From: Clostridia bacterium
GTDB taxonomy: Bacteria > Bacillota > Clostridia > Christensenellales > Pumilibacteraceae
Assembly: GCA_022791055.1 (NCBI GenBank)
Contig: JAAVYI010000033.1
Span: 1 to 53,302 of the forward strand
DNA: 53,302 bases
Direction: 5' to 3'
Shown here one piece after another: positions 8,440 to 17,147 of this stretch; position 1 is the stretch's first letter; each line of letters opens with the position of its first letter. The position numbers were made by a program, and so were the translations under genes. Under the pieces are notes generated by a model, which made no database searches, was not told the DNA's origin, and saw only the letters and a program-made list of their open reading frames with translations.

Positions 8440-9750
8440 ATGAAAATACTCAACAAGCGACAGGCCATCATTCTCATCGTCCTCAATTCGGTCGCCGTCA
8501 TTATGGCGGCTATTCTCATATTCGGAGGCATTTTACAGCGGACTTCGCAACCGGCCGGCGGTTCTCCGCCCGCAGAGTGGGACGTCCACCGCGCACCGCG
8601 CGCCAGCCTCAACGAGCATATCGTATGGGAAACCAATTTGGGCGGCAGCGGCGACGAAACGCTATTGGGCGCGTACCGCGTCGGCACCGGCCTCGTCGTA
8701 TTCGGCAACACGCTGTCGGACGACTATGATTTTACCGGCGGCAGCGATGAGCGCGGCTTTATGGTCACGCTCGACGCGTCGGGCACGGTGCAAACGCTGA
8801 CGACGTTCGAGGCCGTCTCGGCCGTCACGCTGCACGAGCGCGGCTATGTGTTGACGCTCAAAGCCGAAACCGGCGTGATCCTGGTGTCGCCTGCCGGCGA
8901 AACGCTCAAGCGCACCGTGTTCGGCGGCGTATTCCCCGAAACGGCTGTCGACCTCAAATTGACGACCGACGGTTATGCGGTCGTCGTCGCGTGCAAATCG
9001 CAGAACGAAAAGACCGAACTCAAAGTCTATCGTCTCGACACCGAACTCAACGTCAAGCAAACGGTTTCGCTCTCGAGGAGCGGCTCGCTCGAATACATAG
9101 ATATGTTTGAGATAAGCGGCAAACTGATTCTATCCGCCAATTTCGTGTCGGACGTCATCAACTGTCTCAGCTTTATTGAAGTGTTGCCCACACCCGTCTA
9201 TCACGAAGTCACCGCCGAGTTCGAATACAAGGCGCTTTCGGTCATGCCCTACGGCAAGGGCTATATTGCGCTGATCGTCGACTTGAACAGCGGTTTCGGC
9301 AACCTGTTGGAAATCACCGACAAGTTTATGCAAAAAAGTCTGCGCTATCTCAACGCCGCCCGCCCCGCGTCGGGAAAGCTGATCGCAGGCAGTTCTTACA
9401 CGTATGCCTATTTTCATTTGGGCGCGGACGTGTCGACGCTCGCCGTGTTCGACTATAAACTCGACTATCTCAACGTCATAGCCGACGCCGCCACGCTGAC
9501 CGGGCTGGACGCCTGGTACACGCAAGGCACTTCCGTCACCTTTTTCGGACGGACGACAAGCGGCATTTCGGTATTCAGCGCCGACGGGATCACGACGCGC
9601 AATGCGTTTACCGTCGAGGCGCCTGCTTCCGAACTGCGCTGTCTCAAGGGCAGCGCCGGCCTACTGTTGGTCGGCAATGCTTACGGCAAGGGCGGCGACT
9701 GCGGCGGCAACCAAGGCGGCGCGGATATTTGGATCGCGTCCGTCCGCTAA
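8440..9750 (+). CDS. membrane-anchored extracytoplasmic protein, beta-propeller-like
   Basis: A 436-residue protein with one N-terminal membrane segment (residues about 9-31: IILIVLNSVAVIMAAILIF), then a Gly/Ser/Thr-rich extracytoplasmic part. The body has repeated strand-turn patterns such as LVVFGNTLSDDYDFTGG and LLVGNAYGKGGDCGG. The DFTGG-type turns resemble the blades of bacterial quinoprotein- or SBBP-like propellers, but I cannot name the family. GGAGG lies 5 nt before the ATG. A TATACT box at 8405-8410 lacks a convincing -35. A bidirectional terminator follows at 9771-9802. No neighbouring gene explains its role. Confidence 0.75.
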   Translation: MKILNKRQAIILIVLNSVAVIMAAILIFGGILQRTSQPAGGSPPAEWDVHRAPRASLNEHIVWETNLGGSGDETLLGAYRVGTGLVVFGNTLSDDYDFTGGSDERGFMVTLDASGTVQTLTTFEAVSAVTLHERGYVLTLKAETGVILVSPAGETLKRTVFGGVFPETAVDLKLTTDGYAVVVACKSQNEKTELKVYRLDTELNVKQTVSLSRSGSLEYIDMFEISGKLILSANFVSDVINCLSFIEVLPTPVYHEVTAEFEYKALSVMPYGKGYIALIVDLNSGFGNLLEITDKFMQKSLRYLNAARPASGKLIAGSSYTYAYFHLGADVSTLAVFDYKLDYLNVIADAATLTGLDAWYTQGTSVTFFGRTTSGISVFSADGITTRNAFTVEAPASELRCLKGSAGLLLVGNAYGKGGDCGGNQGGADIWIASVR

Positions 9751-9770
9751 ATCGTTTTACTTAAAAAACG

Positions 9771-9802
9771 TAAGTCCGACCGTATCGATACGGTCGGACT
9801 TA
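9771..9802. terminator. bidirectional terminator between converging genes
   Basis: A perfect palindrome, AAGTCCGACCGTA with its complement around a TCGA centre, lies between the converging genes at 8440-9750 and 9805-10008. It has TTATTTTAT on the plus side and ACGTTTTTT on the minus side. Confidence 0.75.
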
Positions 9803-9804
9803 TT

Positions 9805-10008
9805 TTATCGATTCGATTCGGGCGGCTTGCCGCTGTTTTCGAGTAGGCTGCGATAGGTTTTACTCATGCGGCGATCGGTCAACGCGACGGGCGGATGCGC
9901 CCAGGCAAACGGCACGACGTCGGAGGCGTCCTCGACGAATTTGGGCGCGTCGAGCATCTTTTTGAGCGTGCGTATCCGCTTGATCTTCTCGCTTTTTTGT
10001 TCGTCCAT
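9805..10008 (-). CDS. small cytoplasmic protein, unknown
   Basis: A 67-residue charged protein that I do not recognise. The start is convincing: AAGGAG lies about 5 nt before the ATG, and the gene begins 8 nt after the stop of the upstream membrane-protein gene, so the two are probably translated from one mRNA. The N-terminus is a Lys/Arg/Glu-rich helix (EKIKRIRTLKKML). The rest (PFAWAHPPVAL) is Pro/Ala-rich. It ends just before a strong terminator, making it the last gene of this minus-strand unit. Confidence 0.6.
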   Translation of the reverse strand: MDEQKSEKIKRIRTLKKMLDAPKFVEDASDVVPFAWAHPPVALTDRRMSKTYRSLLENSGKPPESNR

Positions 10009-10016
10009 ATCTCTCC

Positions 10017-10625
10017 TTACAGCGCGTCGCTGGCAAAGCCGGAAAATTTGTTTTTGTTCTTATTGAGAATAAACTTGAGTTTGGGTACGTCCTCGCGCGC
10101 CACTTTGAGCGGCGGCGTGGTCGACATCAGCGTCCGAAAGGTATTTTTATTGCCCGACAGAATGACGATGTTCTTGTCCTCGTCGATCAGATAATCGTGC
10201 ACGTGGTACCAGTCGAGAAAGGAAAAGGCGGTAAAGACGCCGCCGTCGACGACCGCGCATTTGCTGAACGCCACGGCGACCAAAAACACGATGACCGCGC
10301 TCAAAAGCACAATGGTGAAAATCAAGCTCATATTAAACTGCCACGGGCGCATGTCGAACAGCCGCGCGACCAACTCGCGCTCCGGGCCTACGGGGTCGAA
10401 CAGCTGCGTAAAGCAAAAGAATTCCAAAAAGATCAGCACGCACACGATCGCCCAGTAATGCAACTTAAACGACTTGAGTTCGACCAGGCGGATCGAGTTG
10501 TACAGCTTGATCTGTCGGCGCACCAGCTTGACCGTGACGACAGCCAAAAGCGCGCTCACCACGGTGCTGAGGCAAGCGACGAACACGGGAATGATAAAAG
10601 CCGGGGCTGTCGAACCAAAATTCAT
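10017..10625 (-). CDS. membrane protein with cytoplasmic C-terminal domain, probably leaderless mRNA
   Basis: A 202-residue protein starting MNFGSTAPAFIIPVF. Three hydrophobic segments are visible: residues about 7-32, 53-73 and 93-120. A soluble C-terminal domain follows (VDGGVFTAFSFLDWYHVHDYLID), similar in style to small PH-like membrane proteins of Firmicutes. Function unknown. I start it at 10625 rather than 10643 because a TTGAAA/17/TATACT promoter ends 6 nt before this ATG and there is no ribosome site, so the mRNA probably begins at or next to the ATG. The -35 box overlaps the stop codon of the hydrolase gene before it. Confidence 0.7.
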   Translation of the reverse strand: MNFGSTAPAFIIPVFVACLSTVVSALLAVVTVKLVRRQIKLYNSIRLVELKSFKLHYWAIVCVLIFLEFFCFTQLFDPVGPERELVARLFDMRPWQFNMSLIFTIVLLSAVIVFLVAVAFSKCAVVDGGVFTAFSFLDWYHVHDYLIDEDKNIVILSGNKNTFRTLMSTTPPLKVAREDVPKLKFILNKNKNKFSGFASDAL

Positions 10626-10631
10626 ACCGAT

Positions 10632-10660
10632 AGTATACCACACTGTTTTGTAAATTTCAA
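10632..10660 (-). promoter_or_regulatory. promoter for leaderless membrane-protein gene
   Basis: TTGAAA (10660-10655), 17-bp spacer, TATACT (10637-10632), then 6 nt to the ATG at 10625. The -35 box includes the TGA stop of the preceding hydrolase gene. Confidence 0.7.
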
Positions 10661-11580
10661 GCGTTTTGCTCGGTCGTGCGCGACAGCAATTCGGCGATCG
10701 CCTGTCGGTATTCGTCGCGCGCCAACGAGCGGCTTAAAGCATGACCGACGCCCTCGGTCGTAAGCAGCCGTTTGTCGCAGATCGCCGCAGCGTACAGGCG
10801 ACCGGCCATGGCATACGGGACAAACCGATCGGCATCGCCGTGTACGAACAGCGTCGGCACTTCGCCCGCTTGCACCGCGCGGATCGGCGCGGCGCGGCCG
10901 ACCGAATAGCCGGCAAACAGGCGGGCAAACCCTTTGAAAAACGGCCAAACCGCCCACCCCAACCGCATACGGCAACAGAATTCATCGTACAGCGACGTAT
11001 ACGAGCAGTCGGCGACGATCGCCCGCACCGCGTCCCGATGCGGCCAAAACGCAGTACTCAATACCGTTGCCCCGCCCATCGAAACGCCGTCGAGTACGAT
11101 CTTTTCCGCACCGAACGTTTCGCACAAAAGGTCGACCCATTCGAGTACGTCGCGGCTGTCGAGATAGCCCCAGCCGATATAACGGCCGCCGCTTTCCCCG
11201 TGCGCGCGATTGTCGACGGCCAGCACGTTGTAGCCGCGCTCGAAGTAAAATACTGCGTCGGGCAGACGGCTGCGGCGCGTCGTGCGGTAGCCGTGCACCA
11301 AAACGACGGTTTTATCCGCACGGTGATCTAGGTATGTAGCGGCAAGCTGCACCCCGTCGCACGCCGTAAGCGTCAGCGTCTCATGCGGCACCGTCTCCGC
11401 CCATTCTGCGGCCTGCGCGCACAAGCGGCGTTCGTCGTCCATGCCGCCGTCGGTGCCGTGTTTCGATTTGCGCCGCGGCAGCAACGCCCGAAACGCAAGC
11501 GCCCCGAGCGACGTCAACGTCAGCAATACGGCCGCAGCGACTGCGCCCGCGACGATACAAACGATCTGCCAAACTTCCAC
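10657..11580 (-). CDS. membrane-anchored alpha/beta hydrolase
   Basis: A 307-residue serine hydrolase with one N-terminal membrane segment (residues about 5-32) and a catalytic domain. It has HGYRTTRRS near residue 96, the nucleophile S167 in GVSMGG, D251 in HGDADRFVP and H280 in GVGHA. The layout matches the YqkD/BAAT-like hydrolases of Firmicutes. The substrate is unknown, probably an ester or peptide. It starts with GTG at 11580, only 2 nt after the hprK stop, so it is translationally coupled to hprK. Confidence 0.8.
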   Translation of the reverse strand: MEVWQIVCIVAGAVAAAVLLTLTSLGALAFRALLPRRKSKHGTDGGMDDERRLCAQAAEWAETVPHETLTLTACDGVQLAATYLDHRADKTVVLVHGYRTTRRSRLPDAVFYFERGYNVLAVDNRAHGESGGRYIGWGYLDSRDVLEWVDLLCETFGAEKIVLDGVSMGGATVLSTAFWPHRDAVRAIVADCSYTSLYDEFCCRMRLGWAVWPFFKGFARLFAGYSVGRAAPIRAVQAGEVPTLFVHGDADRFVPYAMAGRLYAAAICDKRLLTTEGVGHALSRSLARDEYRQAIAELLSRTTEQNA

Positions 11581-11582
11581 GG

Positions 11583-12533
11583 CTAGCGCTCGTCGGGCTT
11601 CGCGTTGCGGATCCGACTGTCGAGTTCGGTCAGCGTGTCGTACCCCATGTCTTTGAGCCGGTGGTTACGCGCGGCGACCTCGAGAATGGCCGCCAAGTTT
11701 CGGCCGGGTTTGACGGGAATGGTGTACAGCGGCAACTGCGTGTCGAGTATGGTATAGTATTCCTGCACATTGCCCAGACGGTCGTATTCCTTCTCCTCGT
11801 CCCAGGTCTCCAGTTTAACAACAATGTCGATGACTTTGGTCAGTTTGACCGCGCCCGCGCCGTACATCTGCCGCACGTCGATGATGCCGATGCCGCGCAC
11901 CTCCATAAAATAGCGAATGATCGAGGGCGACGTACCGATCAGACGATCGGAAACGCGCTTGATCGAAACGGCGTCGTCGGCAACAAGCCGATGGTTGCGC
12001 TGGATCAGTTCGAGCGCCGTCTCCGATTTGCCGACGCTCGACTTGCCGATCATCAGCACGCCCACGCCGTACAAGTCCATCAGCACGCCGTGGATTGTTT
12101 CGGTCGGCGCCAACAGCTCGTTCAAAAATATCGACAGCTCGTTCATCAGCATGGTCGAGCGAAGCGGCGAGCGCAACACGACGCGGTCGTATTTCTCGGC
12201 GCAGATCATCAGTTCCTCGGCCGGGTCGAGTACGGTCGAAATGACCAGACACGGGAAGTCGTGACGGAACAGTTCCTCGACCGCGCGCATACGACGGGCG
12301 TCGTCGAGCGTCTTGAGGTAGGTCGTTTCCATTTCGCCGATGACCTGAATGCGTTCGGACGAAAAATGCTGATAATATCCGGCGAACTGCAAGCCCGGGC
12401 GGTTGACGTTGAACGTCGAAATGTGCATGAACTTACGACTGCCCTTGTGCAATACTTCCAGATTGAGCCGCTTGCAAAAGTCCTCGACGCTGATGTCGAT
12501 CTCGTTTTCTTCTATTTCACCTTTCTGCACCAT
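11583..12533 (-). CDS. hprK: HPr kinase/phosphorylase
   Basis: A 316-residue bifunctional enzyme that phosphorylates HPr on Ser46 and removes that phosphate. It controls carbon catabolite repression and sugar uptake in low-GC Gram-positive bacteria. The Walker A motif GKSSVGKS is at residues 163-170. The conserved His-Gly (IHGV) lies at about 148-150. The HprK signature EVRGIGIIDVR starts near residue 213. Length is typical. AAGGAG lies 6 nt before the ATG, immediately after the HAD gene. HPr (ptsH) and CcpA are not in this window. It fits the GH31 and regulator genes elsewhere in the window as a carbon-control component, but only in a general way. Confidence 0.95.
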   Translation of the reverse strand: MVQKGEIEENEIDISVEDFCKRLNLEVLHKGSRKFMHISTFNVNRPGLQFAGYYQHFSSERIQVIGEMETTYLKTLDDARRMRAVEELFRHDFPCLVISTVLDPAEELMICAEKYDRVVLRSPLRSTMLMNELSIFLNELLAPTETIHGVLMDLYGVGVLMIGKSSVGKSETALELIQRNHRLVADDAVSIKRVSDRLIGTSPSIIRYFMEVRGIGIIDVRQMYGAGAVKLTKVIDIVVKLETWDEEKEYDRLGNVQEYYTILDTQLPLYTIPVKPGRNLAAILEVAARNHRLKDMGYDTLTELDSRIRNAKPDER

Positions 12534-12543
12534 ATCGGTCTCC

Positions 12544-13353
12544 TTATTCCGTTTTTAAACAATGTTCGATCAGTTCGGCCACGCCGTCGCAGTCGTTGGA
12601 CTGAACCGTCATATCCGCCACGGCCAAAAGGTCGGGGACGGCGTTTTTTACGGCAACGCCCAGCCCCGCCGCCTCGATCATTGTCTTGTCGTTCATCTCG
12701 TCGCCGATCGCCGCCACCTCGTCGATCGAAAGCCCCAACGCCGCGGCCGTCAGTCGCACGCCGTTGCCCTTGCCGGCTTGCGGCGAGACGCACTCGATAA
12801 AGATCGGGCTGGACGTGAATACTTGCAAGTCGGGCGTGCGCGCCTGTAGCGTAGCGCACACCGCGCGAATGGTCGAGCGGTCGCACACGGCAAGCACCTT
12901 GATAATGTCGTCGCGCCCTTTTAGATATTCGACCGGGTCGCCGACCGCTTGCACCGTCGTGCCCGTCTTTTGTTCGTACAGCGCCGACTCGTCGGTATGT
13001 ACGGCGGTAAAAATGCCGTCGGGCGTGTATACGTGAAAATACAGGCCGACCTCGCGTAACGCCGCGGCGAATCGGCTTAAACCCTCGAATCCGAGCGGAC
13101 GGCGGAACAGTTCTTTGCCCGTCTCGTAGTCGGCCGCATACCCGCCTTGCAAGGCCATGATCGGCAGCGCGCCGCTCAAACCGGTTTCGGGCAAGCGGTT
13201 TACGATCGACTGCATACTGCGCCCGGTCGAAACGGTAAACACGCCGCCTGCCGCGCGGTAGCGGGCAATGGCGTCGATGACGGTCGGGCTGACGGTGTTA
13301 TCGCTTCTTAGTAGCGTACCGTCGAAATCGGAAACAATCAGTTTATATCGCAT
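12544..13353 (-). CDS. Cof-type HAD-IIB phosphatase, probably leaderless mRNA
   Basis: A 269-residue haloacid-dehalogenase hydrolase. Motif I is DFDGTL (residues 9-14), with D9 as nucleophile. Motif IV is IGDEMNDKTMI near residue 215, and the conserved Lys lies in GKGNG. The large cap between them marks the Cof/IIB type, whose members dephosphorylate sugar phosphates and flavin or pyridoxal phosphates. The true substrate cannot be read. There is no close ribosome site. The -10 box TATACT ends 6 nt before the ATG, which points to a leaderless transcript. It lies directly upstream of hprK. Confidence 0.88.
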   Translation of the reverse strand: MRYKLIVSDFDGTLLRSDNTVSPTVIDAIARYRAAGGVFTVSTGRSMQSIVNRLPETGLSGALPIMALQGGYAADYETGKELFRRPLGFEGLSRFAAALREVGLYFHVYTPDGIFTAVHTDESALYEQKTGTTVQAVGDPVEYLKGRDDIIKVLAVCDRSTIRAVCATLQARTPDLQVFTSSPIFIECVSPQAGKGNGVRLTAAALGLSIDEVAAIGDEMNDKTMIEAAGLGVAVKNAVPDLLAVADMTVQSNDCDGVAELIEHCLKTE

Positions 13354-13359
13354 ATCGCA

Positions 13360-13388
13360 AGTATAGCACCTTTTACAAGTTTAATCAA
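13360..13388 (-). promoter_or_regulatory. promoter for leaderless HAD gene (and hprK)
   Basis: TTGATT (13388-13383), 17-bp spacer, TATACT (13365-13360), then 6 nt to the ATG at 13353. The -35 box overlaps the end of uvrC, whose stop lies at 13383-13381. Confidence 0.7.
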
Positions 13389-15183
13389 TCGTTTTGTGAT
13401 AGAACGCAAACACGTTTTCGGCCGTCGTGCGGTCGACGACTTCGGCCAACTGCTCGACCGTCGCGGTCTTGATCTCGTTGTATTTGAAAACTTTTAATAG
13501 CTTTTCGCGCTTGGCCGCGCCGACGCCGCGTATGCTTTCCAGCTCGCTGTAATAGCGTTTGGCACGCAACGATCTATGATACGTTATGGCGAATCGGTGC
13601 GCCTCGTCCCGAATGCGTTGGAGCAGCTTCAAAGCCACATTGTCGCGCGGCAACACGATCGGCCGCTCGTCGAATACGGTAAAAATCTCCTCTTCCCGCT
13701 TGGCAAGGCCGACCATGGGGACGTCGTAGCCCTCGCCGCGCATAGCGGTGTAAGCAGCCGAAAGCTGCCCCTTGCCGCCGTCGATGACGATCAAATCGGG
13801 CAACTCGTCGAACTTTTCGTCGCCGTCGCGAAGTCGCGCAAAACGTCTGCGAATGACCTCGGCCATCGACGCAAAGTCGTTGGAGCCTTCGACCGTCTTG
13901 ATTTTAAACCGCCTGTAATCGGCGTTGGAGGCCTCGCCGTTGATAAACACCACTTGCGAGGCCACCTTGTCGACACCGCTGATGTTGGAAATATCGTAGC
14001 ACTCCATGCGCCGAATGCCGTCGAGCTGCAAAATTTCGGCGAGCAGTGCCGCCGCGCCGACGGTGTTATCGTGCTTGCGCTTTTCCTTGTCCGCGTTCTT
14101 CTCGAGATAGTCGCGCGCGTTTTTCAAAGCCATGTCGATCAGTTTCTTGCGCGTGCCGCGTTGCGGAAAGGTGATCTCCGTCTTGATACGCGAGAGCGAA
14201 TACAAATATTCTTCGAGCGCGGCCACGTCGGTGTGTACCGGGAAACAGATCTCTTCCGGCACTTCGACGTTGAGCGCGCCGTAGTATTGCAAGACAAACG
14301 AGGCGATCGCCTCTTCCGCGCTTAAAGCAACGTCGGTAACCATGTAGTTGCGCACGCCCATCAGCTTGCCCGCGCGCACGACGGTGACGCTGATCGCGCT
14401 CAACGCGCCGTTGGTGACGTAATTGAACGCGTCGATGTCGGTGACCGTGCCGAGGTCGGCCAGCGTGCGCTCTTTCATGCGCGACAGCATATCCAGACGG
14501 TCGCGGTAGTATATGGCGCGCTCGAACTCCTCTTTTTTTGCCGCCTCGATCATCTTCTGTTCGATCAGCTTGGCGGGCGTGTCGTCGCGCCCCGATAAAA
14601 AGGCCATGACGCGCTCGACGACTTCGCGGTATTCTTCGGGGGTGACGTGGCCGCAGCAAGGCGCCAAACACAAATCGATGTGATAGTTCAGACATTCGCG
14701 CGCGCCCTTTTTAAACTTCTTCGGACACGTGCGCATACGGTAGGCGCTGCGAATGATGCCGACCACGTCCCACACGCCGATGCCGTTGAAGTACGGGCCG
14801 AAATACTTGGCGCCGTCGCGCCGCACTTTGCGCGTCACCTCGACGGTCGGATACTGTTCTTTCAAGTCGATGCGAATGTACGGGGACGCTTTATCGTCTT
14901 TGAGCAAAATGTTGTAGCGCGGTTTATGCTTTTTGATTAAGTTGGCCTCGAGCGCCAACGCATCGCGCTCCGACAGCGTCATGATATATTCGAAGTCGGC
15001 CACATTGTCGACCATCGCCTGTACTTTGACTTGCTTTTGCGTGTGGAAAAAATACTGCCGCACCCTGTTTTTGAGTACGACCGCCTTGCCGACGTATATG
15101 ATCGCGCCGGTACGGTCTTTCATGATATACACGCCGGGACTGTCGGGTAGCCCGGCCAACTTTTCTTTTAAAATGTCGTTCAT
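13381..15183 (-). CDS. uvrC: excinuclease ABC subunit C
   Basis: A 600-residue UvrC, which makes both cuts around a DNA lesion after UvrA/UvrB recognition. The N-terminal GIY-YIG nuclease shows SPGVYIMKD and AIIYVGKA (residues 15-34). The UVR segment, which contacts UvrB, is KLIEQKMIEAAKKEEFERA near residue 205. The RNase H-like nuclease follows, with VIDGGKGQL, and then the helix-hairpin-helix IRGVGAAKREKLL. It is full length. Its ATG overlaps the queH stop by 4 nt (ATGA), so the two genes are coupled. uvrA and uvrB are not in the window. Confidence 0.95.
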   Translation of the reverse strand: MNDILKEKLAGLPDSPGVYIMKDRTGAIIYVGKAVVLKNRVRQYFFHTQKQVKVQAMVDNVADFEYIMTLSERDALALEANLIKKHKPRYNILLKDDKASPYIRIDLKEQYPTVEVTRKVRRDGAKYFGPYFNGIGVWDVVGIIRSAYRMRTCPKKFKKGARECLNYHIDLCLAPCCGHVTPEEYREVVERVMAFLSGRDDTPAKLIEQKMIEAAKKEEFERAIYYRDRLDMLSRMKERTLADLGTVTDIDAFNYVTNGALSAISVTVVRAGKLMGVRNYMVTDVALSAEEAIASFVLQYYGALNVEVPEEICFPVHTDVAALEEYLYSLSRIKTEITFPQRGTRKKLIDMALKNARDYLEKNADKEKRKHDNTVGAAALLAEILQLDGIRRMECYDISNISGVDKVASQVVFINGEASNADYRRFKIKTVEGSNDFASMAEVIRRRFARLRDGDEKFDELPDLIVIDGGKGQLSAAYTAMRGEGYDVPMVGLAKREEEIFTVFDERPIVLPRDNVALKLLQRIRDEAHRFAITYHRSLRAKRYYSELESIRGVGAAKREKLLKVFKYNEIKTATVEQLAEVVDRTTAENVFAFYHKTID

Positions 15184-15716
15184 CGTTTGCTGAAAGCGCA
15201 GCCGCAGTAGTTCTGCCGATACAGATTATGCTGCCGCGAAAGTTCGGTCGAGCGCTTGAATCCGTCGCGCTTTTTAAAATCCGAATACAGCCATTGCGCC
15301 CCGTGCGCGTCCGCCTCGAACTTCTCGCCCAGCGCGTTGATCCGCGCGGCGTTTTTGTGCGGACTGACCGACAGCGTCGTTGTGAAATACTCGAATCCCG
15401 CCGCCTGTGCCGCCGTGTACCGCAGTCGCAACCCGATACACGCCTCGCACCGCGCCCCGCCCTCCGGACAGGTCTCCAAGCCCTTAGCCGCCTCGTAAAA
15501 CGGATGCGGATCGAAATCCGGCACGATGACCGGCGCGCCGATCGTTTCGGCCGAATAGCGTTCCAACTCCCGCGCGCGTAAATCGTACTCTTCGGCCGTG
15601 TCGAGATTGGGATTATAGAAAAGCAACGTCAGCCGAAAGTCGTCGGCCAAACGCTCGATGACTGCCGACGCGCACGGCGCGCAGCAGCAATGCAACAGTA
15701 AGCGCGGTTTTTCCAT
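15180..15716 (-). CDS. queH: epoxyqueuosine reductase QueH
   Basis: A 178-residue protein of the QueH (DUF208) family, which reduces epoxyqueuosine to queuosine in tRNA by a metal-dependent route unrelated to QueG. The signature cysteines are visible: HCCCAPCA at residues 9-16, CEACIGLR in the middle and YCGCAF at the C-terminus. I place the start at 15716 (MEKPRLLLHC); the earlier ATG at 15734 lies upstream of the -10 box. The -10 box TATACT ends 6 nt before this ATG and there is no ribosome site, so the mRNA is probably leaderless. It overlaps uvrC by 4 nt. Confidence 0.9.
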   Translation of the reverse strand: MEKPRLLLHCCCAPCASAVIERLADDFRLTLLFYNPNLDTAEEYDLRARELERYSAETIGAPVIVPDFDPHPFYEAAKGLETCPEGGARCEACIGLRLRYTAAQAAGFEYFTTTLSVSPHKNAARINALGEKFEADAHGAQWLYSDFKKRDGFKRSTELSRQHNLYRQNYCGCAFSKR

Positions 15717-15722
15717 GTCTAC

Positions 15723-15751
15723 AGTATAGCACACCGTCAGCCGTTTTGCAA
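15723..15751 (-). promoter_or_regulatory. promoter for leaderless queH-uvrC
   Basis: TTGCAA (15751-15746), 17-bp spacer, TATACT (15728-15723), then 6 nt to the ATG at 15716. The -35 lies within the last codons of the MATE gene. Confidence 0.7.
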
Positions 15752-17089
15752 GACATTCTTGTCGATTTTATATTTGCGTATCACCGTATAATAGACGATG
15801 ACCAAAAACACCGTTGCGCCGACCCACGCGATCGGGTTGGAAAGCGATATGCCGGTAAAGCCGAGCGGCCCGACCAACAGCAGCGAAACCATCACGCGCA
15901 TCGCCAGTTCGATGACCCCGGCAATGACGGTGATGCCGCTGCGCGACATACCCTGCAAGCTGTTGCGGTACACCAGCAGTACGGCCAAAAAGATATAGAA
16001 CGCGGCCTGCCAGTTGAGAAACGTTTGCGCTTTTTCCAGCACGTCCGCCGTCGCGTCGGGGATAAAAAACAATGTCATCGCGCGGCCGGCAAACACCGAA
16101 AACAGCGCGCCGAGCAACGTAAAGACGGCGGCGATCAAAAGCCCTGCGTTGACGCCGGCGCGAATCCTGCGATAAGCGCCCGCGCCGTAGTTCTGCCCGC
16201 AGTACGTCGCCATGGTGACGCCTAAGGCGAACATCGACTGCGTGGCCAGGTTGTCGGTCTTGCTAGCTGCCGTGTACGCCGTAACCGCCGCCGTACCGAG
16301 CGTATTAAGCGCCGACTGTTGCACAATGACGCCGATCGCGGTGATCGAAAACTGGAACGCCATCGGCAACCCTACGCCCAAATGCCGTAGGCAAAATCGA
16401 CGGCGCAGCCGAAAGTGGTTAAGCCGCACGCGCAGCACGGGATAGCGTATAAACATGTACACGGTGCAAGCCGCCGCCGAAACCAGTTGCGAAACGACCG
16501 TCGCCCACCCCGCGCCGGCAACGCCCATATGCAAGCCGGCGATAAACCAAAAGTCCAGCCCGACGTTTAAGAGCGAGGCAAAAATCAGAAAGATCAGCGG
16601 CGTGACCGAATCCCCCAAAGCCCGCACTATGCTCGACACGATGTTGTAAAAGACGGTCGCGCCCAGTCCCCAAAATATAACGATAATGTAGTCGTAGGCG
16701 TAATCGATGAGATCGGTCGGCGTCTGCATCAACCGCAGCAGCGGCCGCGCCGTCAATGCACTCAGAACGGTCAAAACGACGGTGGCAACGGCCGACAGCG
16801 TCAAACCCGTCGCCACGCTGCATTTAACGTCCTCGTCGCTGTGCGCGCCGAAACACTGGCTGGTCATGACGGCAAAGCCGGCCGTCAATCCCGATACAAA
16901 GCCGATGATCAAAAAGGCGAGCGCGCCCGTTACGCCGACGCCGGCCAGCGCTTGCGAATTGACGGTGCGGCCGACAATCCAGGTGTCGACCATATTATAC
17001 AGTTGCTGAAACACGTTGCCGATAAAGATCGGCACCATGACGATCAGCAAATTTTGAAAGGCATTGCCCTTTGTCAAGTCTCTCGTCAT
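15737..17089 (-). CDS. MATE family efflux transporter
   Basis: A 450-residue multidrug/toxin extrusion protein, a cation-driven exporter in the cytoplasmic membrane. About 12 hydrophobic segments form two related halves. Typical features are the start LLIVMVPIFIGNVFQQLYNMVD, the loop after NSQALAGVGV and, in the second half, GLPMAFQFSITAIG and YCGQNYGAG. The substrate cannot be predicted. There is no ribosome site. The -10 box ends 11 nt before the ATG, so the leader would be only a few nt. It is the first gene of the run that continues with queH. Confidence 0.92.
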   Translation of the reverse strand: MTRDLTKGNAFQNLLIVMVPIFIGNVFQQLYNMVDTWIVGRTVNSQALAGVGVTGALAFLIIGFVSGLTAGFAVMTSQCFGAHSDEDVKCSVATGLTLSAVATVVLTVLSALTARPLLRLMQTPTDLIDYAYDYIIVIFWGLGATVFYNIVSSIVRALGDSVTPLIFLIFASLLNVGLDFWFIAGLHMGVAGAGWATVVSQLVSAAACTVYMFIRYPVLRVRLNHFRLRRRFCLRHLGVGLPMAFQFSITAIGVIVQQSALNTLGTAAVTAYTAASKTDNLATQSMFALGVTMATYCGQNYGAGAYRRIRAGVNAGLLIAAVFTLLGALFSVFAGRAMTLFFIPDATADVLEKAQTFLNWQAAFYIFLAVLLVYRNSLQGMSRSGITVIAGVIELAMRVMVSLLLVGPLGFTGISLSNPIAWVGATVFLVIVYYTVIRKYKIDKNVLQNG

Positions 17090-17100
17090 ACCGATTCAAT

Positions 17101-17128
17101 ATTATACGCTTATTCTCTACTTTTGCAA
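17101..17128 (-). promoter_or_regulatory. promoter of the MATE gene (nearly leaderless)
   Basis: TTGCAA (17128-17123), 16-bp spacer, TATAAT (17106-17101), then 11 nt to the ATG at 17089. Confidence 0.6.
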
Positions 17129-17147
17129 GCGTTTTGCGGTACAAATA

